A DNA stretch of 64,000 nucleotides, from NCBI GenBank assembly GCA_026936325.1, contig JAPTHN010000111.1, forward strand, positions 124,001-188,000, in the 5' to 3' direction. The notes beneath the pieces were generated by a model. It was not told the origin of the DNA and made no database searches. It worked only from the letters and a program-made list of their open reading frames with translations. Below are positions 55,656 through 64,000 of the stretch, one piece after another; position 1 is the first letter of the stretch; each line of letters opens with the position of its first letter. This stretch comes from Platynereis dumerilii (Eukaryota > Annelida > Polychaeta > Phyllodocida > Nereididae). Made by a program: the position numbers and the translations under genes.

Positions 55656-56590
55656 CCCTGCGTTAGTCATGGGTCTTTCCACTCAAAATCTTGAGATTTG
55701 TCACTAAATTGGGAGAAGTAGGACAGCAACAAAACTAAAGCTCCAAATTTCAGAAGACTTAGATTTTCATTGACCGAACATACTATTCTACTGACGGCAC
55801 TCTTTTTGAAGTCAAACTCTCATTGTTGAGTGGGAGTAAATCGCTGAAAAATGCAGGAAATCCTCGAAAAATGAGAAGTTTCAGCCATGATGCTCTATCA
55901 GATTTGAAATGTCACCACTGTGATGTCACTATGGCTCTGTAATGACATCACCAACTCTACTTGTGACATCATCACTAAAGCTTGAATTCTGACCAATCAG
56001 AAATGGCAAATTTCTCAATGCATAAGGACAAAATTTCCTTTGTGGATTTCAGAGGATAACTCGATTGATATCAGGAAGAGTAAATTAATGAGAATAGGTG
56101 CGGTCAGTAGCACATTTTGTCAATTTTCAGAATTTTTTTTCCGATTTTGTCATAAGTATAAAACTACCAGAGAAACTTGAATTATCCCAAACCCTTTCTA
56201 TCAAATCTCATGATTTTTCAAATGGGATGATTCATGACCCCTGTCCCACAGGGGTCCAGGGCTACGCGCCAACTAATAAGCATAATCTGCATGGTTGTTG
56301 TTTAAACTGTAATGTCTTTATATACATACTGATAATGACTTTTTAAAAATAATATGATGCCTCAATTGCATGTTTCAAGAATAATCAAATGTACATCTTG
56401 AAGCAATCATCATTCTTCTTTTAAGCTGAATAAAGCATCATTTGAAAAATAGTAAGATGTTACCTTTTTTCAATAAAGATTTGTGTGTAAATAACTATCT
56501 TTTCCCAATTCACAAAACCTGGCTTCTAAAAACTGGCATTCAGTTATGAATCCAACTTTCTTAGCCATACATCATTACAGATCTCATATT
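55656..56590 (+). other. 3' flank of the receptor gene
   Basis: Probable 3' UTR. AATAAA motifs near 56430 (CTGAATAAAGC) and 56472 (TTCAATAAAGA) are candidate poly(A) signals. No further gene is seen. Confidence 0.5.
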
Positions 56591-56604
56591 AGTGTGCTAT
56601 GTTC

Positions 56605-56625
56605 TTTTTATTTATTTATTTATTG
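56605..56625. repeat. (TTTA)n microsatellite
   Basis: Five or so TTTA units followed by TTGGACCATTATTAAAGC. It may be the tail of a minus-strand retroelement scrap. Confidence 0.5.
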
Positions 56626-56718
56626 GACCATTATTAAAGCAGTACACATGAACATATAAATAAGACAATCGATAGCAAATAGAATGGTTGGTGGACACCT
56701 ATCGGTGTATTTCATATA

Positions 56719-57740
56719 TATTTATTGTCAGATTTTTCATATTCAAGAGTGCTACTGAGCGCACTTTCAAGCGCTTGAATGTGCATTCCAGCGCACCTTT
56801 TCTCTTAGGCATGCTATCACTCGCACTCTTGAGTGTGGTATGGAGCGCACACCTGACCCTGCTCTCCCTCGCACTCTTGAGGGTGTCATATATGACCACT
56901 ACTGGTTATGCAATACATTGCACTCGTGGCAGTGCGACTCTTGATGCTGCGAGTGAGCGCATCTTTTATTCTACTGGGACTGCTATTGGTGACAGCAATA
57001 ATACCCAGACCATTATGCTTTTCATTACATTATCAGGACTGGTGGGAGTGTAATCCAGCGCACCCTAGATTGGTAGAAGAGTTTGTACAGCTAGACAACT
57101 ACACAGATAGCTGGACTACATGTAGCTGATGGATTGATCGACAAATTTGATTTATTATAACTACACAGAAAAATAGAAAGAGAGCGAGATAGAAGATATA
57201 TAGGCCTACAAAGAAAGAAAGAGAGAAAGAAAGAATGAGAGAAAGAAAGAATGAAAGAAAGAAAGAAAGAAGAAAGAAAGATAGATTGATAGATAGATCT
57301 ATAGATAGATAGATAGGCAGATGGGCGGATATATATAGATAGATAGATAGATAGATAGATAAGCAGCATTTCTGACAGATAAATAACTTATATATTTATC
57401 GGCATATTTGACACATTCAGGAGTGCAACTGAGCGCAGTTTCAAGCGCTCCAATGTGCGTTCACTTTCAGTACTGCGCTGGATGACACACTCCAGCTTCG
57501 TGACTATGGACTCAGTAGCACTCCTGACCAGGAAATAATAGCCGCGTGAGCCCATAGAGGTGCGCTGGATTGCATAGCCACGCATGCTATTAGATGCGCT
57601 GGACAGCATAGCGTGCGAGTGAAGACACATCCACGCGCGTGGCTGTACAATATATAGCAGGCTCACGCTTCTCACGCGCGTGGATGTGCTATCTGTGTCC
57701 TCGTGAGCGTGTTCTCACTCACAATAAATATACCTCTGTA
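56719..57740 (+). repeat. GCGC-rich direct repeat pair flanking simple repeats
   Basis: A block of about 65 bp (TATTCAAGAGTGCTACTGAG, then CGCACTTTCAAGCGCT and AATGTGC) at 56719-56785 recurs at 57395-57460. GAGCGCA/TGCGCT motifs are scattered through both halves. Between them lie (GAAA)n at about 57210-57280 and (GATA)n at 57280-57362. It is non-coding and the family is not recognised. Confidence 0.65.
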
Positions 57741-58257
57741 TTTACCATGACCAATATTACATAATATTACAAAATAAAATAATTTTCAATAGACAAATAG
57801 AATATTTAGTTTGTAAAAAAAACAAAGAAAACAAACAATATATAGAAATAAAAAAAACAAAGAAAAAAAAACAATAATGATAAAAAAAATAGAGAAAGAA
57901 AAAAAAGAAGAATTGATGAACTATGATTGTTAATTCAAGGAAGGGAAACTGGAGAAATGATCTATTACAGTTCTTTGACAATATTGTTATGAATGTCACA
58001 GTCTATCTATATATATATACATATCAGTAAATTGTAATACATGTTGTACAATACAACATTAACATAGTTGTTCACTCATAAGATTCCTTAATTCACAGAT
58101 ACCAATTCACACAAGACAGTTAAAAAGTAAAAATTTTGTAAGGGTCCGTTTAAATGTAAATATTGATCGCCTTGTGTCAATGTCTTTGTTGCATCGAGAA
58201 TTCCATACTGACACACCTTTTCAACTGTCACAGTGCTCATGTAATGTCAGTATGAGC
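57741..58257. other. A-rich low-complexity and unique DNA
   Basis: 57815-57905 is A-rich (AAAACAAAGAAAA type). Nothing coding. Confidence 0.6.
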
Positions 58258-58536
58258 ATAATGGTCAGTGATGGAAATGGAAAAATTTTCGTCGGAGGAG
58301 CTCTCGGCTTCTGCGGCAGCGGATCGCCATTCCGAATCTTTAAAATGGAAAGAATTCTTCCATTAGAGTATAATTTTGGCTAAAAATACCATGTAGTCTG
58401 AAAAAGGAGCATGATAATTGTAATTTCACCACTGATCATTGGGGGAGCTGTAGCAGGGTACAGCTCCCCCTGTTTTTTGGTCAAGGGAGCTCAGCTCCCC
58501 CGAGCTCCCCCCCCCATTTCCATCACTGATAATGGT
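58258..58536. mobile_element. hAT-type MITE with a perfect 8-bp target duplication
   Basis: The element at 58266-58528 (263 bp) has TIRs CAGTGATGGAAATGG / CCATTTCCATCACTG and is flanked on both sides by ATAATGGT (58258-58265, 58529-58536). An 8-bp duplication with CAGTG-type ends points to the hAT superfamily. The right half has AGCTCCCCC-rich palindromic blocks. No transposase. Confidence 0.93.
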
Positions 58537-58953
58537 GTCACAGTGGTATAGTCAGAGTTTCAACTGCGTTACTTGGGACCTTCCCTGATCAGATCATTAT
58601 AAATCCACAAGAAACTGCTAAAATGTTGGTCAGCACTGTTCATTCTGTTTGATGATTTGGGAACACTCAAAAGCTTCTAATCTCTGCTAACATGTTCCAA
58701 CTGAATACACCATCATGCACAATAACACATATGAAAACAGATTTTTCAGATGTTATTCACACAACTAGTAAGTCTAATTTGTTATTAGCAGTTCAAATCA
58801 ATACTTGCGCTGTGGTCACAATTCACAAATGCTCACAGGGAGTGCCCAGACAGTGATGTCAGTATCTATATAAGCTGACACTTATCTGTTCACGAGTGAC
58901 CATGCGACACCATTTTCAAGGTATGGCTACACTTAAATTTCTTAAATTATGTG
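58537..58953. other. Intergenic, nothing recognised
   Basis: No ORF, TIR or array identified. Confidence 0.4.
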
Positions 58954-59130
58954 AAGATGGCTTTGTGTCTTGTATTCATACACTTGGTGGGCTAATTAGG
59001 ACAAGATGATGACAGGATTGGAAATTGCGACATAAGTGCTTGTTATCCGGCCAGAGCGGAAATTGAATCTGTAACCCAGGATTGGCAGGCTTGTTGGCTA
59101 CCAATTGCACTCAACTAGTTTTGCCATGTG
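58954..59130 (-). mobile_element. SINE family A copy, diverged
   Basis: Minus orientation: CTTGTATTCATACACTTGGT, GCTAATTAGGACA and a decayed tRNA-like head containing CAGGATTGGCAGGCTTG. Matches 26757-26958 in order. Confidence 0.65.
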
Positions 59131-59735
59131 GCCTATGAGCAATGGATAGTCTACCACTGAATTGATGAGAGGCTGTATTTTGTTTTATGTGATTAACTGA
59201 AATTTGATAACACAACCAATATTTTCACAAGTTGGTATTTACTACAATTTCGTAGCCATTGATATATTCCATAAGGGTAATGAGCAGATATACCTTTTAA
59301 TGACATGTGATCAGACTGATCTCAAATCCTATGAAAGAAAAACGGCCTTGACCATATGCTTCAAAGAATGAATAAAATACTGTTGAGTAATGGGTATTGA
59401 ACCAGTGTAAAAAAATGTCAACGTTGATTCATTATTCCAGGTTCACGTTTCGGCTGAAGGACGGTGGGTCACTTTACCCCACACCAACAGTAAGTGGAAG
59501 GTCGATGAAACGGTTTGCAGTGTTTGACCCTAGTAACACATACTCCCAAGAAATTGAATTAAGAGTTGGTGCGGAATACACAAAACAAACTTTTGTTGTC
59601 AAGTCATGGAAGGTCAGTAAAAACCAGAACAGGCTATAGTGCCGTTATAAACGGTAATTTATGAAATAATTAGTAGTGAAAATTGTGACTAATTCATTTT
59701 TAAATTTTAAAGAATACGCCAATAATCAATAATAC
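59131..59735. other. Intergenic, no gene called
   Basis: An 80-codon frame at 59397-59639 (RLKDGGSLYPTPTVSG) has no family I recognise, and no splice partner is visible. Confidence 0.35.
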
Positions 59736-60183
59736 GCCTTTCACACCAACTTTGTATGAGATCGTATGAGCCAATTATTCAACCAGCCACCCTCTGAGAA
59801 GGCATACGAAATGAATCAGCAGCCATCAGCAACTGTACGTTTTTGGAAAAATTTAACATGTTTAATTTTTTTCTTGCGGATGCTGGCGGTTAATTTAAAC
59901 GAAATAATACGAAATTCCTGCTAAATTGGCACGAAATACACACCATGGCAGGAGATGTGCATGCCATGCATAAAACGAGCCTGTGCCATTTTGAATCTAA
60001 AAAACCAATTTTGTCCTGTCATTTTTTAGAGTGCAGTACGCAATCCAGAACCTGGCCAGTACTACAGTTATCATCCACCAGTCACCAGCAGCTCAATTCC
60101 AGTTCATTTTCGTACTTATCTGCAGATTAAAAACTACACAAGTCTGCTGTTGCCTGCATACTGTTACGTCAGTGTGAAAGGGC
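59736..60183. mobile_element. TIR element, about 448 bp
   Basis: The left end GCCTTTCACACCAAC and the right end GTCAGTGTGAAAGGGC are inverted with few mismatches; further inward GTATGAG and CTGCATAC pair weakly. The CCTTTCACAC-type end occurs in PIF/Harbinger-like and hAT MITEs; no duplication is clear enough to decide. Confidence 0.55.
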
Positions 60184-60543
60184 TATAAGGTTTAATTGCA
60201 CAACTGACAGTACCTCGATCAGTTGAAAGTCCAGTCGTCAAATTATATCAATTGTAGCACTTAGCATTTTCTTAATGGCCTTGCTAATGACCACAGCATC
60301 CCTTATTGTGAACATTTTTAGATAAGAAAAGTATGCTCACTAAACAACACTGATAAATTGGTGACCATTCAACATCAAGGGGGGCTTTGAGTTTGCTTGT
60401 TTTGTTTGTTAAATAAACAATATCTTGCCCAGTTTTGGTGAAATAAATAGATTCTTGCACCAGTTTTGAATAAATTATTTCAGCCAGGAGTATTTCTCAA
60501 CAAGATGTTACTTGATTGATTCAGGAATGAATATTTTGGAACT
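60184..60543. other. Intergenic, nothing recognised
   Basis: No coding or repeat structure seen. Confidence 0.4.
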
Positions 60544-60872
60544 AGATAGATAGATAGATAGATATTGTAAGTGCAGCCCTCTAAGCCCAGTTCTGGGCGC
60601 TCACGAGGGTTGATTGATGAGATGAGAGAGAGTGTAGGAGTCCTCAACATGTTACACATTTACCCCATGTGAGGGATCTTTTACTTGCCCAGCACAGACA
60701 CTGATACAAGGAGCTGCCAATATATCGTCTCATCCGAACAACATCCTGCAGCGATTTTGCTGATAAAGGTACACTGAAAATTTTGGGTTCCCCAACTGGG
60801 AGTCGAACCCATGCAGGCAAAGACCTTCAGCGGAGCAAGCGGGAACTTTAACCACTACACCACCCAGCTGCT
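60544..60872 (-). mobile_element. tRNA-headed SINE (family B), complete-looking
   Basis: On the minus strand, the head GGTGGTGTAGTGGTTAAAGT (A box) and GGGTTCGACTCCC (B box) is followed by a body with ACACTGAAAATTTTGGG-type, GTATCAGTGTCTGTGCTGGG and GGGCTTAGAGGGCTGCACTT blocks and a (TATC)n tail. Confidence 0.9.
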
Positions 60873-61043
60873 TCATTCCCTTTGAAATATGTGCATGCAC
60901 ATGAAATAAATAATTACTGTCACCATTACTGTGAAATAGATTACTAATTTTCTGCCTAGGAAAACTCCAAGGCCACCTGGAAATCTAATGGTCCTCTAGC
61001 CTAAACTTCAAATTGAAGTTTGATATTTCAGTTCCAAGCTGGA

Positions 61044-62333
61044 GCAAGATTCAAGATTCAAGATTCTGTTTATTTCCATACATATTACATGAAAAATGAA
61101 TAAATGAGGGATGGATATTAGATGAGGATGTTTACATTTGCAAGGTGATGGAGGAGACTACCAGATTGGCCCTGATGGACCGCTATTCAGTAGCCACCTG
61201 AATGATTATGTTAGAAGTGAAGACTCTTGTGGAAACTGTTGAACACATAGGCACAATAATAATGAGTAAAAATTTTTAAATTTCAGGAAATGACAAGCTA
61301 TAATTTAATTGAAGCAATAACTGTGGACGCCTATGAATTGATTCAGTTGCACCAAGCCAAATTCACAGATTTCCACATATATAGCAGTGTTCAATGTTGC
61401 ATGTATTACTATATTGTTGTATAGTATAATTTTTCATATAAGATGAAAGCCAGTGATGCTGTGTGTATATATTTTTTCAGGTACTATGATTGGAGCGTTG
61501 TTGTAAGCAGAAGGTATTTTGTATCTAACATTATTCTTAGCAAAAGAATGGTTAACAATTGGAATTTGGAAATAAGAAGAACTTCTAGTCTCAAAAGAAT
61601 GGTTGTCTGAATTACGAATAAACATGTTGTTGAAGTAGGTTGGCAACATGCTGTTAGTATATTTAAAACAAAATTTGAAGTCATGCAGTGCGCTTAGGTC
61701 TTGTAACTTAAGAATATTCAATTTCTTAAATATAGGCTCAGTATGAGCATTATAAGAAGCATTAGTAATGACACGTACAGCCCTCTTTTGTAACTTCTCC
61801 AATTTTTGAGATTTTGAACCCCATAAATTTATTCCATATATCAAGTGTGGGATTATTAATGAGCTATAGATAGTTTTTAATACAGACTGTGGTAAAAAGT
61901 GTTTAAGTTTGTTCATTACAGCTACTGTTTTTGCTATTTTCTTTGAAATTTTGGCAATGTGCTCTTTCCAGCTGAGGCATTTATCCACAACTATCCCTAG
62001 AAAATCAAATTTTTCAACAAACATAATCTTTGTATCATTAATTTTCAAGTTTGGTAAGATAATCTTTTTTTGGGGCATATGAAATACCATAGCTTTTGTT
62101 TTTTCTGTGTTTAGAGATAATTTATTTACTTGCAGCCAAATGTTAATTTTATTCAGTTCATCATTTATTTTCTCTTGAACAGATATATTATTATTACCAT
62201 GAGAAAAAGTGTTTAAAGTTGCAGAGAGGGTAGTATCATCCGCATAGGCAATTGGGTAAAATATTTCACTGGCCTGTACTAAGTCATTAACATAAATAAT
62301 AAACAAGAGGGGGCCCAAAATGGACCCTTGTGG
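61044..62333 (-). mobile_element. 5'-truncated LINE (CR1/L2-like)
   Basis: A minus-strand insertion of about 1.29 kb. It starts abruptly inside the reverse transcriptase at the PQGS motif and ends with AATAAA and a three-copy CTTGAAT-type 7-bp tail at 61044-61067. It is the same clade as the first LINE, but a different family by protein wording and tail. Confidence 0.88.
61434..62333 (-). CDS. LINE reverse transcriptase, C-terminal fragment
   Basis: About 300 codons, open to the natural stop. It begins at PQGSILGPLLFIIYVNDL and keeps the catalytic YADD (AYADDTTLSA). The FDFLGIVVDK block, the YGINLWGSKSQKLEKLQKRA block and the C-terminal YTHSITGFHLI follow. Compared with ORF2 at 4983-8096 it lacks the endonuclease and the first half of the RT, because of 5' truncation at insertion. 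The frame upstream of about 62333 is not LINE sequence. The intact remaining frame suggests a fairly young copy, but it cannot be active alone. Confidence 0.9.
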   Translation of the reverse strand, partial: PQGSILGPLLFIIYVNDLVQASEIFYPIAYADDTTLSATLNTFSHGNNNISVQEKINDELNKINIWLQVNKLSLNTEKTKAMVFHMPQKKIILPNLKINDTKIMFVEKFDFLGIVVDKCLSWKEHIAKISKKIAKTVAVMNKLKHFLPQSVLKTIYSSLIIPHLIYGINLWGSKSQKLEKLQKRAVRVITNASYNAHTEPIFKKLNILKLQDLSALHDFKFCFKYTNSMLPTYFNNMFIRNSDNHSFETRSSSYFQIPIVNHSFAKNNVRYKIPSAYNNAPIIVPEKIYTHSITGFHLI

Positions 62334-62339
62334 GCCTAC

Positions 62340-62744
62340 GAATGGTTCAAAGGGAATGCTGAAGGTCCAATGCCACAAGTTCGTAAAATTTGGGATTTCT
62401 TGTGAAATTGGCCGAAAAACCAATAATCTCTTATATGTTTCCTATGTATAAGTAGATTCAGAATCCAAAAAATTGAGGTTGTAAACGCTTTTTTGTGACG
62501 ACTAGGCCACATTATGCCGGTAGATTTAAACATGAATGTGAAGAAAATACTAACTTTAAATGTAGTTTATTCAAAACGAACCTTAGTTTATTCAAATACC
62601 TCTACAGCAAAGACTGTTTAAGATACCATTATGAAAATTGCACAAGATCTGTAGAATAATATGTTTATATAAAAAAAAATACACATTTTTCATTTTTTGC
62701 CTTATCATATCTTCTATGGTGGAATTAGCAGGTAATGCTGTAAG
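62340..62744. other. Intergenic, nothing recognised
   Basis: AT-rich flank of the truncated LINE. Confidence 0.4.
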
Positions 62745-63380
62745 CAAGCATTGCACTTTATGTTAGCCATAAACACAGGGCCATTATACCATGATAGGTT
62801 TGACTAAAAACCATATTGTATATACCAATGGAAAGCTAAGCTCAAGTGCAACAATGCAATATCAAACAAGTGAAAAATCCAGTAATTAGTATTTCTCACA
62901 AAACGTTAGAACAAGACATGTCTGAACATACATTTTTACAAAATGTCAAAGTGCCACATTTGTTGTCAGTGACAAAGACAGGCTCCTAATATCATGACAT
63001 TATACATTTACAAATATTTTCTATAAACCAACAGAAACCTGGATGCATGAGCAACAAAATCATATCAGAAAAATTAACTTTCCATCAACTAGCCTTCATC
63101 AAGAAGCGAGTAAAGAAGAAAGGTCATCATAAATATTACAAAATGTGAGAGCGTCGCATTTTTTGTCAGTCTCAAAGATAGGGCTCAAATGCCATGATCG
63201 GTTAGACTTTCAACCATATTCTATATACTAATGGAAAGCCAGGCTCATGAGCATGCCAATAATACCAAGAATGCATGAATTCGAGCAACTAGGCTTCATC
63301 AGGAAGTACTCGAACAAGAGAGGTCCCACAAAATTCTCCTAGAATATAGTAGCGTCGCGCTGTTGTCAGTCTTACTTAAG
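62745..63380 (+). repeat. Degenerate array, about 200-bp unit, three copies
   Basis: Units start near 62750, 62970 and 63170 and share ACCATATTxTATATACxAATG-like, GGAAAGCxAxGCTCA, AACTAGxCTTCATCA and a unit-ending TTTGTTGTCAGT block. Copies are strongly diverged. Confidence 0.6.
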
Positions 63381-64000
63381 CCATCACAGCTTCTGGCTCA
63401 TTAGCCTCAGGAAATTTAATTGATATTTTCCTGACAGACAAGGTCATGAGCAATGCATCGGTATGTCAAATGTTCCAAAAATGTTTGCATCAATGGTTTA
63501 TCTGTTGCATCCAAAATCGCATTGCACTTTTTAGCTTTTCCCGGGACACGTCAAAGGAGGATTACAAAAGGTGTATTAAAAAAACATAGAGACATGTAAT
63601 TGTCTTTTTTCTGGATTCGTAAGATGCCCAACTAATTGAGGAACAGTAATGCTTAGCAAGTGTGATCATAAATTCATCTCTTTTCCTGTATTTAAAAGTT
63701 TTGTGCAAAAATTTTACATGCTGTGTCCCGACGGGACATCAAAAATTTCCCTAACTACAATCATGTATCACTCATTATTTCAATACCAGTGACCAATCGA
63801 TCCAATTACTGCTATTCTCATGAAAGAAGACATCTTTGCCTATCATATGATCCATAATATGGGCAAAAATTCCATCAGGGGGCTGAGATATGACCTTAAA
63901 TGTATGTGCAGTTTGGCCCAAAACTGAAATTTTACCAACTCACGGCACTGGTCCTGAATTGAGTTACGCAGCAGAAATAACTGATGCCCTAACTTGGTAT
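63381..64000. other. End of window, nothing recognised
   Basis: No ORF, TIR or array identified. CCCGGGACACGTC and GTCCCGACGGGAC are short palindromic words only. Confidence 0.4.

Noticed and set aside
26601-60872. tRNA genes at the GTTCGA-containing sites (26640, 26900, 46360, 60810)
   Set aside because: They have A and B boxes but no complete cloverleaf; each is followed by a shared SINE body and tandem tail.
1-64000. CRISPR arrays, operons, riboswitches or prokaryotic signals
   Set aside because: Spliced genes, SINEs and LINEs show this is metazoan nuclear DNA; the tandem arrays lack unique spacers of constant length.

Overview
This is a metazoan nuclear sequence with AT-rich, non-coding-dominated architecture: LINEs, tRNA-headed SINEs, MITEs, tandem arrays, spliced exons with GT/AG boundaries and AATAAA signals. 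The gene content (a CUB/C-type lectin/LDLa/LRR seven-helix receptor of the GRL101-like type, CR1/L2-type LINEs) fits a marine invertebrate, most plausibly an echinoderm or a near relative. I cannot fix the species from the sequence.

Layout. 1-9 kb: small MITEs, then a LINE with two open ORFs (ORF1 2296-3396, ORF2 4983-8096), whose ORF1 carries an IMPACT/UPF0029-like domain at its C-terminus. 9.6-13.1 kb: a second LINE with an N-terminal PHD-type finger and one in-frame stop. 13.2-16 kb: pyrimidine-rich DNA, a diverged tandem duplication and a TA-flanked MITE. 16.05-27.39 kb: a probable 11.3-kb CACTG-ended (EnSpm/CACTA-like) transposon. It carries exons of a minus-strand gene and is loaded with later insertions: a SINE with a nested MITE, an 801-bp foldback, a 13-bp purine-strand array, a roughly 150-bp array rich in AAGATGGC-type motifs, and a tail-to-tail SINE pair. 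27.83-33.07 kb: a near-palindrome of about 5.2 kb whose arms are made of roughly 560-bp tandem units. 34.36-34.67 kb: a second CACTG-type terminal array. 34.7-39.8 kb: no gene recognised.

The only clear host gene runs from 39888 to 55655 on the plus strand. Two very large exons (877 and 989 codons) join in phase 0 across a 10.2-kb intron that splits a C-type lectin domain. The predicted product of about 1866 residues has a signal peptide, a long CUB-like ectodomain, two lectin-like modules, four LDLa repeats, leucine-rich repeats and a seven-helix domain lacking the usual (D/E)R(Y/W) and NPxxY motifs. The intron holds another large inverted repeat of about 157-bp units and arrays of a 15-bp CAGACAAG-type repeat.

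55.7-64 kb: the gene's 3' flank, a GCGC-rich direct repeat pair around simple repeats, a hAT-type MITE with a perfect 8-bp target duplication, another TIR element, a SINE, a 5'-truncated minus-strand LINE, and a degenerate array of about 200-bp units. I saw no LTR, capsid or envelope element, no CRISPR array and no free-standing rRNA or tRNA gene.
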